This document shows, piece after piece, positions 10,845 through 18,823 of a stretch of 64,000 nt of DNA. This DNA comes from Dechloromonas denitrificans (GTDB lineage Bacteria; Pseudomonadota; Gammaproteobacteria; Burkholderiales; Rhodocyclaceae), in NCBI RefSeq assembly GCF_020510665.1, contig NZ_CP075187.1, forward strand, positions 764,501-828,500, written 5' to 3'. Below the pieces are notes generated by a model. It saw only the letters and a list, made by a program, of their open reading frames with translations. It was not told the DNA's origin and ran no database searches. A program made the position numbers and the translations under genes. The stretch's first letter is position 1. Each line of letters begins with the position of its first letter.

Positions 10845-12707
10845 ATGAAACCGAATGCATTGCTCGTTCTGCTCCTTTCCGTTGTTTTTCCCACCCTTGG
10901 CCATAGTGCGCCGAGTTCGGAGGCACAGGGGACGTTGAAGGAGATAGCGCAGAAGGCAGTGCTGAACAGTCCTGAAGTGACGTCGAAGTGGCACAACTAC
11001 AAGGCCGCGGAAGAAGAGATTGGTGTTGGCCGGGGCGGCTACTTTCCGCGGGTTGATTTCACGGCCGGGACCGGCCGGGAAAGCCTGGAACAAGCCCCGA
11101 GCAGCACGACGAACAAATACACGCGCAGCGGCTACGGCCTGAGCCTGAACCAGATCCTGTTCGACGGCTTTGCCACGCGCAACGAAGTTCGTCGCCTGGA
11201 CAAGGCCCGGCTGGTTCGTTACTACGAACTGCTGGACGCCTCGGAAGCCGTTGCCCTGGAAGCCTCGCGCGCCTACCTTGATGTGCTGCGCTACCGCTTC
11301 CTGGTCAATCTGGCCGAAGACAACTACGTCCAGCACAAAGCGACCCACGAACAACTGCTGCGTCGTACGCAATCAGGCGTTGGTCGTCGGGTCGACCTTG
11401 AGCAAGCCGGCAGCCGCCTGGCCCTGGCCGAAATCAACCTGACCACCGAAACCGCCAACCTGCACGACGTCACGGCCCGCTACCAGCGCATCGTGAACAG
11501 CCAGCCGCCCAGCGTGATCGTTCCACCCAGCCAGGTTAGCAGCGGCTTGCCCGCCAGCCAGAAAGCTGCGCTGGACGTTCTGTACAAGAAAAACCCGACC
11601 CTGCTCGCCGCCGTCGAGAACACCGAAGCCGCCCAAAGCGAACTGGACGTCCGTCGCGCTGCCTACTCCCCCAAACTGGACCTGCGCGCCCGGACCGACA
11701 GCACCGACAACTACCTGGGCGCCAAAGGCGAACGGAACTACACCGTCGGCGAACTCGTCGTCAGCTTCAACCTCTTCAACGGCGGCGCCGACCGAGCCCG
11801 TGAAAAGCAATACATCGAGCGCAAGAACCTCTCGCTCGACCTACGGGAAAAAGCCTGCCGCGACACCCGGCAAACCCTGGCCATCGCCTACAACGACGTC
11901 GCCCGCCTGCGCGAACAAGCCACCGCCCTGGCCACCCAGGTCAGCCTGCTGGAAAAGACCCGTGACGCCTATCGCGACCAGTTCAACGTCGGTCAGCGCA
12001 CCCTGCTCGACCTGCTCGACACCGAAAACGAATTGCTCAGTGCGCGTCGCAACGCAGTCAATGCAGACTCCGACCTGAGCCTCGCCTACCTGCGGACCTA
12101 CGCCGGCATGGGCACACTCCTTGAACACCTGGGCCTGCAAAAGCTCGACACGCCGACCCCGGAAGCGAAAGAACTCGCCCAGGTCGACCTGGCAGAACTC
12201 TGCCCGAACGAAACCGCAGGCGTGCCGGTCCCGGATCGTGAAGCACTGAATGCCCGTGCGATGGCCCAACTGCAAGTCAAGCCAGCCCCCTTCGTGCCCG
12301 CAGCCTCGCCGGTCGCCGCAACCGCACCGGACAGCGAAGTCCTTTCGCGGGTCAAGGGCTGGGCAGCAGCCTGGGCGGCGAAAGACTACAACGCCTACAG
12401 CGGCTTCTATGCGCCGACCTTCACGCCGGATGGTGGGCTATCGCGGGAAGACTGGGCGCAACTGCGTCGCAGCCGTATCTCGACGCGTGAGCACATCAAT
12501 GTTGAATTGCAGGATGTTAGCGTTCGGATGGAAGGTGCCGATCGTGCGCAAGTCAGTTTCCGCCAGATCTATCAGTCGAACCGCTATAACGACACGACGC
12601 AGAAGGCCCTGGAAATGATTCTGGTTGGTGGCAAGTGGCTGATCAACCGCGAGAGCTCGGTACCTTGCGGCGGTAGCACCACCGGTGGATGCAAGTCCGT
12701 CAAGTAA
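10845..12707 (+). CDS. TolC-family outer membrane channel fused to a C-terminal NTF2-like domain
   Basis: 620 residues from the ATG at 10845; a TTG at 10833 is also in frame. A signal peptide (LLVLLLSVVFPTLGHSA) precedes a TolC/LapE-like domain (about 35-430) with the duplicated helical pattern LKEIAQKAVLNSPEV, YGLSLNQILFDGF and YTVGELVVSFNLFNGG. TolC proteins form the outer membrane duct of type I secretion or efflux. An Ala/Pro linker (about 455-505) leads to a C-terminal domain (about 505-605, VKGWAAAWAAKDYNAYSGFYAPTF region), which resembles the NTF2-like dimerisation domain seen on some L,D-transpeptidase-type proteins. No inner-membrane partner genes are adjacent. Codon usage between about 11,100 and 12,340 is more C/G-ending than at either end of the gene. 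Confidence 0.85.
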   Translation: MKPNALLVLLLSVVFPTLGHSAPSSEAQGTLKEIAQKAVLNSPEVTSKWHNYKAAEEEIGVGRGGYFPRVDFTAGTGRESLEQAPSSTTNKYTRSGYGLSLNQILFDGFATRNEVRRLDKARLVRYYELLDASEAVALEASRAYLDVLRYRFLVNLAEDNYVQHKATHEQLLRRTQSGVGRRVDLEQAGSRLALAEINLTTETANLHDVTARYQRIVNSQPPSVIVPPSQVSSGLPASQKAALDVLYKKNPTLLAAVENTEAAQSELDVRRAAYSPKLDLRARTDSTDNYLGAKGERNYTVGELVVSFNLFNGGADRAREKQYIERKNLSLDLREKACRDTRQTLAIAYNDVARLREQATALATQVSLLEKTRDAYRDQFNVGQRTLLDLLDTENELLSARRNAVNADSDLSLAYLRTYAGMGTLLEHLGLQKLDTPTPEAKELAQVDLAELCPNETAGVPVPDREALNARAMAQLQVKPAPFVPAASPVAATAPDSEVLSRVKGWAAAWAAKDYNAYSGFYAPTFTPDGGLSREDWAQLRRSRISTREHINVELQDVSVRMEGADRAQVSFRQIYQSNRYNDTTQKALEMILVGGKWLINRESSVPCGGSTTGGCKSVK

Positions 12708-12752
12708 TCCGTTTCCGGTTCTGATTTTCTTCGGAACCGGATGCTTTCAAAG

Positions 12753-12780
12753 AAAAGGCCACGCAATTGCGTGGCCTTTT
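12753..12780 (+). terminator. Terminator hairpin of the tolC-like gene, left copy of the IS direct repeat
   Basis: A perfect 28-bp palindrome (AAAAGGCCACGC...GCGTGGCCTTTT) lies 45 bp after the tolC-like stop. It directly abuts the left end of the insertion sequence. An identical copy abuts the right end at 14382-14409, so the whole hairpin is the target duplication. The palindrome ends exactly where the duplication ends. Confidence 0.95.
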
Positions 12781-12792
12781 CAGACCGCTGAC

Positions 12793-12827
12793 AAAGCCTC
12801 CAAGCGATTGGGGGCTTTATTTTTTAT
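12793..12827 (+). terminator. IS left-end inward-facing terminator hairpin
   Basis: AAAGCCTCC pairs with GGGGGCTTT (9 bp with one T-G pair) across an 8-nt loop, and ATTTTTT follows on the + strand. It would stop transcripts entering the element from the left, just before the transposase promoter box TATAAT (12825-12830). The same hairpin is at 62887-62912 in copy 2. Confidence 0.75.
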
Positions 12828-12836
12828 AATGTCGGC

Positions 12837-14309
12837 ATGCTCAAACCTGCCTACCCCGCCCAAACGGAACTGGAGATGGTGACGTTGGAGCAATTGGTCC
12901 CGAAAGACCACTTGCTCCGGCTGCTCGACCAACACATCCGGTTTGATTTCATTCGTGAAGCGACCCAGCACCTGTATTGCGAGAACAATGGCCGACCGGC
13001 GATTGATCCGGTGGTGTTGTTCAAGATGCTGTTTATTGGCTACTTGTTCGGGATTCGCTCCGAGCGCCGGCTGGTGAAGGAAATCGAGGTCAATGTGGCT
13101 TACCGCTGGTTTCTCGGCTTTCGGCTGACGGACAAAGTGCCAGATGCCTCGACGCTGTCGCAGAATCGCCGTCGCCGCTTTGTCGGGACGGACATTGAGC
13201 AACGCATCTTTGACGGGATTGTCGAGCAAGCCATTGAGCATAAGCTGATTGGCGGGCGGGTGCTGTACACCGACAGTACCCACCTGAAGGCGAACGCGAA
13301 CAAGCGGCACTTTGAAGTGCATCAGGTTGAGCAAACCCCTGCGGCCTACCTGGCCGAACTGGATGCAGCCATCGAAACGGACCGAGCCGCCGCGGGCAAG
13401 AAGCCGCTCAAGCGTGATGACGATGATTCGACACCGCCGATGAAGGAGGTCAAGGTCAGCACGGTCGATCCCGACGCAGGTTTCATGGCCCGCGACAACA
13501 AGCCGACCGGCTTCTTCTATCTGGATCACCGGACTGTCGATGGCGTGCATGCTTTGATCGTCGATACCCATGTCACGCCGGGCAATGTCCATGACAGCCA
13601 GCCCTACCTTGCCCGCCTGGATCGGGTCATGGAGCGCTTTGATCTGGCCGTGGGCGCCGTCGGGCTGGATGCCGGGTATTTCACCCCGCAAGTCTGCAAG
13701 GGCATTCTCGAGCGGGCACTGTTCGGGGTGATGGGCTACAAGCGACCCACACACCGCGATGGCTATTTCTACAAACGGGACTATCTCTACGATGCGGTCC
13801 AGGACTGCTACCGCTGCCCGGCCGGGGAGGTTCTACCGTACCGGACGACCAACCGGCTGGGTTATCGCGAATACGCCTCGAACCCGGCGCGGTGTGCCGA
13901 TTGCGGCGTGCGCGGGCAATGCACGCAGAGCCGGAACCATCAGAAGCTCGTGACCCGGCATCTCTGGGAAGGTTTCAAGGAAGCGATCAACGCCAATCGC
14001 CTGAGCGACCTGGGCAAACGGCTGTACGCCCGGCGCAAGGAAACGGTGGAGCGCAGTTTTGCCGATGCCAAGGAGTTGCACGGCCACCGTTACGCCCGTT
14101 TCCGTGGCTTGGCCAAGGTGCAAGCGCAGTGCCTGCTCTCGGCGGCCTGTCAGAACATGAAGAAGATGGCCCTGTTGCTGGCCCGCAAGGCGGCAGCCTT
14201 ATTGGCCAAAATCCTCGCACGAACCCGTTTTGCCGCCCCATTCGCCCGCCATCTTTGGCAGATCGGGGTTCCTAACCTGAATTTCAGAATCCGCCTCGCT
14301 TCGGCTTGA
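12837..14309 (+). CDS. IS1182-family DDE transposase, copy 1
   Basis: 490 residues. It catalyses cut and insertion of the element. The N-terminal region (LEQLVPKDHLLRLLDQHIRFDF, then RPAIDPVVLFKMLFIGYLFGIRSERRL) is typical of IS1182/IS5-related transposases. DDE-type blocks follow, with LYTDSTHLKANANK and AVGLDAGYFTPQV, and a Cys-rich stretch CADCGVRGQCTQS precedes the C-terminal ERSFADAKELHGHRYARFRG. TATAAT at 12825-12830 would start transcription at or next to the first ATG, so that form would be leaderless. An in-frame ATG at 12876 has GGAA upstream and is the alternative start. It differs from copy 2 at about four residues. Confidence 0.93.
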   Translation: MLKPAYPAQTELEMVTLEQLVPKDHLLRLLDQHIRFDFIREATQHLYCENNGRPAIDPVVLFKMLFIGYLFGIRSERRLVKEIEVNVAYRWFLGFRLTDKVPDASTLSQNRRRRFVGTDIEQRIFDGIVEQAIEHKLIGGRVLYTDSTHLKANANKRHFEVHQVEQTPAAYLAELDAAIETDRAAAGKKPLKRDDDDSTPPMKEVKVSTVDPDAGFMARDNKPTGFFYLDHRTVDGVHALIVDTHVTPGNVHDSQPYLARLDRVMERFDLAVGAVGLDAGYFTPQVCKGILERALFGVMGYKRPTHRDGYFYKRDYLYDAVQDCYRCPAGEVLPYRTTNRLGYREYASNPARCADCGVRGQCTQSRNHQKLVTRHLWEGFKEAINANRLSDLGKRLYARRKETVERSFADAKELHGHRYARFRGLAKVQAQCLLSAACQNMKKMALLLARKAAALLAKILARTRFAAPFARHLWQIGVPNLNFRIRLASA

Positions 14310-14346
14310 AGCCAGGAGTCTCCCTGATTTCCAACCAGAAAAACAA

Positions 14347-14368
14347 AACCCCCGAAAAATCGGGGGTT
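14347..14368 (-). terminator. IS right-end inward-facing terminator hairpin
   Basis: AACCCCCGA and TCGGGGGTT form a 9-bp stem with a 4-nt loop. Read on the minus strand it is followed by TTTTGTTTTT. It would stop transcripts entering the element from the right. The equivalent in copy 2 is at 61337-61358. Confidence 0.75.
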
Positions 14369-14381
14369 CGTCAGCAGTCTG

Positions 14382-14409
14382 AAAAGGCCACGCAATTGCG
14401 TGGCCTTTT
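14382..14409 (+). repeat. Right copy of the 28-bp hairpin direct repeat
   Basis: Identical to 12753-12780 and directly next to the right end of the insertion sequence. It is followed by two more T, which are probably the rest of the original terminator T-tract. Confidence 0.95.
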
Positions 14410-14428
14410 TTGTTTCGGACAAATATTT

Positions 14429-15139
14429 TCAGGGGGATGTTTCAACCGGTGCGATGAAGACATAGCCTTGCAGGCGCAATGTCTTGATGAAGCTGCTGCC
14501 ATCGGCTTGTTTGCCAAGAATGCGTCGAATCTGGCTGACGTGTACGTCAATGATCCGGTCGTAAGGTGTGTGTTCCCGTTTCAGGACCCGAGAGAGATGT
14601 TCGCGTGAGAGGGGTTCGAACGGGTGGTCGAGAAAGGATGAGAGCAGGGCGTAGCCAGGCACGCCGATCGGTGTCGGTCGGCCGTCTTGGTTGATCAGTT
14701 CGCGTGAGGCTGTATCCAGGGTCCATTGTCCGAAACGGATATGTCGCGCATCGTTGCGTGTCGGCAGAGCCGTACGGGCCTGACTGCGGCGCAGCAAGCC
14801 GCGGACTCGGGCCAGTAGTTCGCGCATGTTGCAGGGTTTGGGCATGAAATCATCAGCCCCGATTTCTATGCCAATGATGCGTTCGATTTCATCGGAGCGT
14901 GTCGAGTGAATCAGGACGGGGATTTCGGATTGCTGCCTCAGTTGTCGAAGCAGTTCCATGCCGTCTGCGTCGGGAAGGCTTAGGTCGAGGATGATGACGT
15001 CCGGGTTTTCACCCAGCTGGCGCCACATTGCAGCACCATTTTCGGCAAAGAGACATTCGATTCCTGCGGAGGCCAGGGTGGTCCGAAGGACGTGCCGTGT
15101 GCCAGGATCGTCTTCAACAATGAGCGCTGTCTGACGCAT
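14429..15139 (-). CDS. OmpR/PhoB-type DNA-binding response regulator
   Basis: 236 residues from the ATG at 15139; a TTG at 15157 is the other candidate. The receiver domain (1-120) has the acidic pocket E9-D10-D11, phospho-acceptor D52 in VIILDLSLPDADG, and conserved Lys in DDFMPKPCN. The C-terminal winged helix (about 140-232) shows YDRIIDVHVSQIRRILG and IKTLRLQGYVF. It is divergent from the Hpt/hybrid-kinase genes, which probably supply its phosphate. Its stop is close to the right hairpin of the insertion sequence. Confidence 0.93.
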   Translation of the reverse strand: MRQTALIVEDDPGTRHVLRTTLASAGIECLFAENGAAMWRQLGENPDVIILDLSLPDADGMELLRQLRQQSEIPVLIHSTRSDEIERIIGIEIGADDFMPKPCNMRELLARVRGLLRRSQARTALPTRNDARHIRFGQWTLDTASRELINQDGRPTPIGVPGYALLSSFLDHPFEPLSREHLSRVLKREHTPYDRIIDVHVSQIRRILGKQADGSSFIKTLRLQGYVFIAPVETSP

Positions 15140-15174
15140 GATGCTCGATTTGGCCAAGATTAAAGGGCGAATTG

Positions 15175-15194
15175 TAATGCAATGAAAAGCATTA
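15175..15194. promoter_or_regulatory. Inverted repeat in the divergent regulator/Hpt promoter region
   Basis: TAATGC and GCATTA form perfect 6-bp arms with an 8-bp A-rich spacer, 36 bp upstream of the response regulator start. The 164-bp divergent gap is otherwise AT-rich (for example GAATAATAATATC near 15240). It could be a site for autoregulation; this is inference. Confidence 0.3.
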
Positions 15195-15303
15195 GGAATA
15201 TTTTACGAATCTTAAAGCTGCTCTGCTTGTGCCTGACTGAATAATAATATCGGCTGCTCGGTGTTTATCGCACTTTTCCTTCCTTCCCCATTTCGGTTAT
15301 CCA

Positions 15304-15693
15304 ATGCCCATACCCGATGTACTTGATGGTTTTGATGTCCCTGCAGCTGTTGACCGCATGCTTGGTCAGCCAGCGTTGTGGCAGCAAGCCCTGGCTCTGT
15401 TTGTCGATCATTTTGCGGATTGGGAGACGTCTTGGCACGAGGCCGGCGACGATTTGATTCAGGAGCGCAAGCAGGTGCATGCATTGCGTAGCGCTGCGGC
15501 CAATGTGGGAGCGATTCGCCTGGCCGTGCGGGCGGCAGATCTGGAGTTGGCCGTGACATCCGTATCGAAGGGGGTGCCCGCCCATGGACTGGATGCCTTG
15601 CGCCAGCTTCTGCTCGATGAATTCAGGGGGACATGGAAAACAGCTTCCGTCGCACTGGTTTCGCTGACACACGATGCCGGAGGTTCAGCGTGA
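15304..15693 (+). CDS. Small Hpt-domain phosphotransfer protein
   Basis: 129 residues. The central region has [12 protein letters not shown], with the expected phospho-accepting His at position 59, and a helical pattern like Hpt domains. An aromatic stretch precedes it ([19 protein letters not shown]). No membrane segment is visible. It overlaps the next gene by four bases (GTGA), so the two are translationally coupled. Its likely role is to carry phosphate between the hybrid kinase and a response regulator. Confidence 0.8.
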   Translation: MPIPDVLDGFDVPAAVDRMLGQPALWQQALALFVDHFADWETSWHEAGDDLIQERKQVHALRSAAANVGAIRLAVRAADLELAVTSVSKGVPAHGLDALRQLLLDEFRGTWKTASVALVSLTHDAGGSA

Positions 15694-18434
15694 GTTTGCT
15701 GGAAAAACATTTTTCGTTGCGTGCCCGTTTGGCACGCATTAATTTGCGCATGCTGGCCGTGGCGATTGCCTTTGTTTCGGTTGCCGTACTGTTTGTGGCT
15801 GCTGGGGTCGGGTTTCATCGCTCGCTTGAAGACGGTCGGCGACATGTTTCGCACTTGAATGAGCAACTGGCCGCCGGCTTGTCGGCTAATGATCAAGTTG
15901 CGGTCGGTGCTGCATTTGCGTCCCTGCGAACCTTGCATGATGTCACTGCCGTTGTTTTGCTGCGCCAGGATCGTTCCGTATTCTTCTCGGACGAAAAAAA
16001 TGCTGGGGAAAGCTCCTCGATACCGGCATTGATCCATTTGCCAGCAGGTTACAAATTTGGCTGGTCGAAACTTGACTTCATGGCCCCCGCGCAGCTCGGC
16101 GGGCAACAGGTCGGCTGGATAGGCCTGAGCCTTGATCTGGAAGATTTTTATCACGAACTGCTGCTGTATCTGGCGCTGATTCTGGTCAGTTTTGTGATTG
16201 CCCTGCTACTGGCCCTGCGCCTCCAGGCCCGGGAGCTTGACCGATTGATCGCTCCGCTGCAGGAATTCACCCGTTGCATGACGCAGGCGTCGACCGGCCA
16301 TCCTGACATTCGGGCGATGGCCACCGGGATTTCCGAGTTCGATGTCCTGGCCCATGGCTTCAACAGCATGCTGGAGCAGATTCAGGAGCGCGATCACTGG
16401 TTGGCGGCCCATCTTGGTAGCCTGGAGCAATTGGTCGAACAGCGGACGCGTGAATTGCGGCATGCCAAGGACGCAGCCGAGGCGGGTAGTCGTGCAAAAA
16501 GCGAATTTCTGGCAACGATGAGTCATGAAATCCGCACCCCGATGAATGGCGTACTCGGGATGACCGAGTTGTTGCTCAACACGCCTCTCGACAGCAGCCA
16601 GCGGAAATTCGTCGAGGCCGTTGAGCGTTCCGGCAAGCACCTGCTGGGCATCATCAACGACATTCTCGATTTTTCGAAAATTGAATCGGGCAAACTGGAG
16701 CTTGAAGCTGCAGATTTCAGCCTGCGACGAGTGCTTGAAGAGTCGATCGAGTTGTTTGCCCAAGGGGCCAGGAAAAAGGGGCTCGAATTGCTGGCCGACC
16801 TGCCGCCGGGCGATGGTCCGTTTGTTTGTGGAGACTCGTTGCGACTGCGCCAGATTGTGGCCAATTTGCTGAGCAATGCCGTCAAGTTTACCGAGCGTGG
16901 CGAGGTGATCCTTCGCTTGAGTTTGACTGAGCAAACAGAAAAGCACCTGAAATTCACGTTGACCGTGTCAGACACGGGGATTGGTATTGCCCCCGAGGCA
17001 CAGGAGAAGATATTCGAGCATTTCTCCCAGGCCGATGGTTCAACGACGCGCAAGTATGGCGGGACAGGTTTGGGGCTGGCCATTTGTCGGCGCCTGGTTG
17101 AAATGATGGGCGGAAGTTTCAGGCTGACCAGCTTGCTTGGCCAGGGTTCCTGTTTCGGTGTCGATTTGTGCCTGCCTGTCGCGGCTGCGCCCATCCTTCC
17201 CGCCGCCTTGCCCGAAGCGGCAATGAGCGGAGCGCGTCTGCTGGTGGTCGATGATCATTCGACGCACCGCAATATTCTTATTTCCCAGGTCGGCCGCGAA
17301 GGTTACCAGGTGGACAATGCGTCCTCCGGGCTGGAAGCTCTTTCCGGCATGCGTTCGGCGATCGATGAGGGGGAACCCTACAGTCTGCTGCTGATCGATC
17401 TGGAAATGCCTGATTTTTCGGGGCTTGATGTGGTTCGTGCCGTGCGCCTGGATTCGCGTTTTGCGTTGATGCGGATTGTCTTGTTGTCGGCTTCGTCGGA
17501 CGGGATCTCGGAGGAGGAGCGCCTCAGTCTCGATGTCACGGCGTGCCTGGCCAAACCAGTGCGGGAAAGTGAGTTGCTTGCCGTGATTGAGGCGGCTCTC
17601 AGTCGCCGTCCCTTGCCTGTGGCTGGCTCAGGGAACGAGCGCCAGCGTTTGCGTGGCCGGGTGCTGGTCGCCGAGGATAATGAAAGCAATCTGATTGTTG
17701 CCTGTACGCATCTGGAGCGCGCCGGGCTTGAAGTACGAACGGCAGCCAACGGGCGTCTGGCCCTCGATCTCATGGCGGTCGAGAATTTCGATCTGGTCCT
17801 GATGGATTGCCAGATGCCCGAACTCGATGGTTTTGCTGCAACGCAGGCCCTGCGTGAGCGGGAAATCGGCTCCGGACGGCGGATTCCCGTCGTCGCATTG
17901 ACGGCCAACGCCATGCAGGGAGATCGCGAACGCTGCGTTGCCGCAGGTATGGATGACTACCTGGCCAAGCCCTATAGCGGGGAGCAGATTCTTGCTGTCC
18001 TGAAGCGCTGGTTGCCGGTTGAGCGCCGCCAATCAGCGCCGCCGGCACCGGTTGCGGCGGTGCCGTTGCAGCGTGAGCCGCCGCTTGATCCTTCTGCGCT
18101 GGACAAGATTCGAGCCTTGTCGCCCGACAAATCCGACGTTTTGATTCGGCAACTGATCCAGGCTTATCTGAAGGGGGCGGCCCGAGAGTTGGCGCGTTTC
18201 GAGCAGGGCATTGAGGCGCAGAGCGCATCGACTTTGATCTCGGCTGCCCATGCGCTCAAATCAAGCAGTTTCAATGTGGGCGCCAACGGTTTGGCCGAGC
18301 GCTGCCGCGAAATTGAAATACTGGGCAATAACGCATCGATGGCGGAGATTATTGCCCGCGTCGAGGCCATGCGTGCCGAGTGGGGACGGGTTGAGGTGGC
18401 ATTGAATGTGGTGCTGGCGGAGGTTGCAACATGA
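15690..18434 (+). CDS. Hybrid sensor histidine kinase with two receivers and a C-terminal Hpt
   Basis: 914 residues. GTG at 15690 is chosen because GGAGG lies six bases upstream and the GTGA overlap with the Hpt gene is typical of coupling; longer in-frame starts lack this. Order: membrane helix (about 20-43), extracytoplasmic sensor (to about 155), second helix (about 158-180), HAMP-like linker, HisKA with H279 ([11 protein letters not shown]), ATPase ([18 protein letters not shown]), receiver 1 (D570, [12 protein letters not shown]), receiver 2 (D706, [11 protein letters not shown]) and Hpt (H854, [14 protein letters not shown]). This is the BarA-like His-Asp-His layout. The signal is unknown. 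Confidence 0.93.
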   Translation: MSLLEKHFSLRARLARINLRMLAVAIAFVSVAVLFVAAGVGFHRSLEDGRRHVSHLNEQLAAGLSANDQVAVGAAFASLRTLHDVTAVVLLRQDRSVFFSDEKNAGESSSIPALIHLPAGYKFGWSKLDFMAPAQLGGQQVGWIGLSLDLEDFYHELLLYLALILVSFVIALLLALRLQARELDRLIAPLQEFTRCMTQASTGHPDIRAMATGISEFDVLAHGFNSMLEQIQERDHWLAAHLGSLEQLVEQRTRELRHAKDAAEAGSRAKSEFLATMSHEIRTPMNGVLGMTELLLNTPLDSSQRKFVEAVERSGKHLLGIINDILDFSKIESGKLELEAADFSLRRVLEESIELFAQGARKKGLELLADLPPGDGPFVCGDSLRLRQIVANLLSNAVKFTERGEVILRLSLTEQTEKHLKFTLTVSDTGIGIAPEAQEKIFEHFSQADGSTTRKYGGTGLGLAICRRLVEMMGGSFRLTSLLGQGSCFGVDLCLPVAAAPILPAALPEAAMSGARLLVVDDHSTHRNILISQVGREGYQVDNASSGLEALSGMRSAIDEGEPYSLLLIDLEMPDFSGLDVVRAVRLDSRFALMRIVLLSASSDGISEEERLSLDVTACLAKPVRESELLAVIEAALSRRPLPVAGSGNERQRLRGRVLVAEDNESNLIVACTHLERAGLEVRTAANGRLALDLMAVENFDLVLMDCQMPELDGFAATQALREREIGSGRRIPVVALTANAMQGDRERCVAAGMDDYLAKPYSGEQILAVLKRWLPVERRQSAPPAPVAAVPLQREPPLDPSALDKIRALSPDKSDVLIRQLIQAYLKGAARELARFEQGIEAQSASTLISAAHALKSSSFNVGANGLAERCREIEILGNNASMAEIIARVEAMRAEWGRVEVALNVVLAEVAT

Positions 18435-18808
18435 GTCGCTTGCCGTTTCGCGTTTTGGTGGCCGACGATGATCCAACCGTCGGCCTGTTGATGCAGGCTG
18501 CTCTGACTGAGCCTGACTTTGTCGTAACCGTTGTCGAAGAGGGGCTGGCCGCACTGACGGCTTTTCGTGCCGGAACGTTCGACCTGGTTTTGCTTGATGT
18601 CGAAATGCAAGGAATGGATGGGTTCGAAGTCTCTGCGGCCATTCGTGCAACACATGGCCGCAGCATCCCGATCATGCTGATTACCAGCCATTGCGATCCC
18701 GATTTCCTGGCGCGCGCCGAGAGCATGGCGCTCGGACATATTGCCAAGCCTGTCCAATGGCAAGCCTTGGCGGGGCTCCTGCTGAACCGGCTGAGTACCG
18801 CAGGTTGA
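18431..18808 (+). CDS. Stand-alone response-regulator receiver
   Basis: 125 residues, receiver domain only: acidic pocket D12-D14, acceptor D56 ([13 protein letters not shown]) and the Lys of HIAKPVQW. There is no output domain. It overlaps the hybrid kinase by ATGA. It probably acts as a phosphate sink or diffusible partner in this relay. Confidence 0.9.
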   Translation: MSRLPFRVLVADDDPTVGLLMQAALTEPDFVVTVVEEGLAALTAFRAGTFDLVLLDVEMQGMDGFEVSAAIRATHGRSIPIMLITSHCDPDFLARAESMALGHIAKPVQWQALAGLLLNRLSTAG

Positions 18809-18823
18809 ATACCGTTTAAGTCC

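Larger units (their letters stand above)
12781..14381 (+). mobile_element. IS1182-like insertion sequence, copy 1 (1601 bp)
   Basis: The element is bounded by terminal inverted repeats that begin CAGACYGCTGACRAA at both ends (left CAGACCGCTGAC, right GTCAGCAGTCTG). It carries one transposase gene. It is flanked by 28-bp direct repeats that are the complete terminator hairpin of the upstream gene. Copy 2 at 61324-62924 has the same 1601-bp length in the opposite orientation. Inside each end is a terminator-like hairpin pointing inward. Confidence 0.95.
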
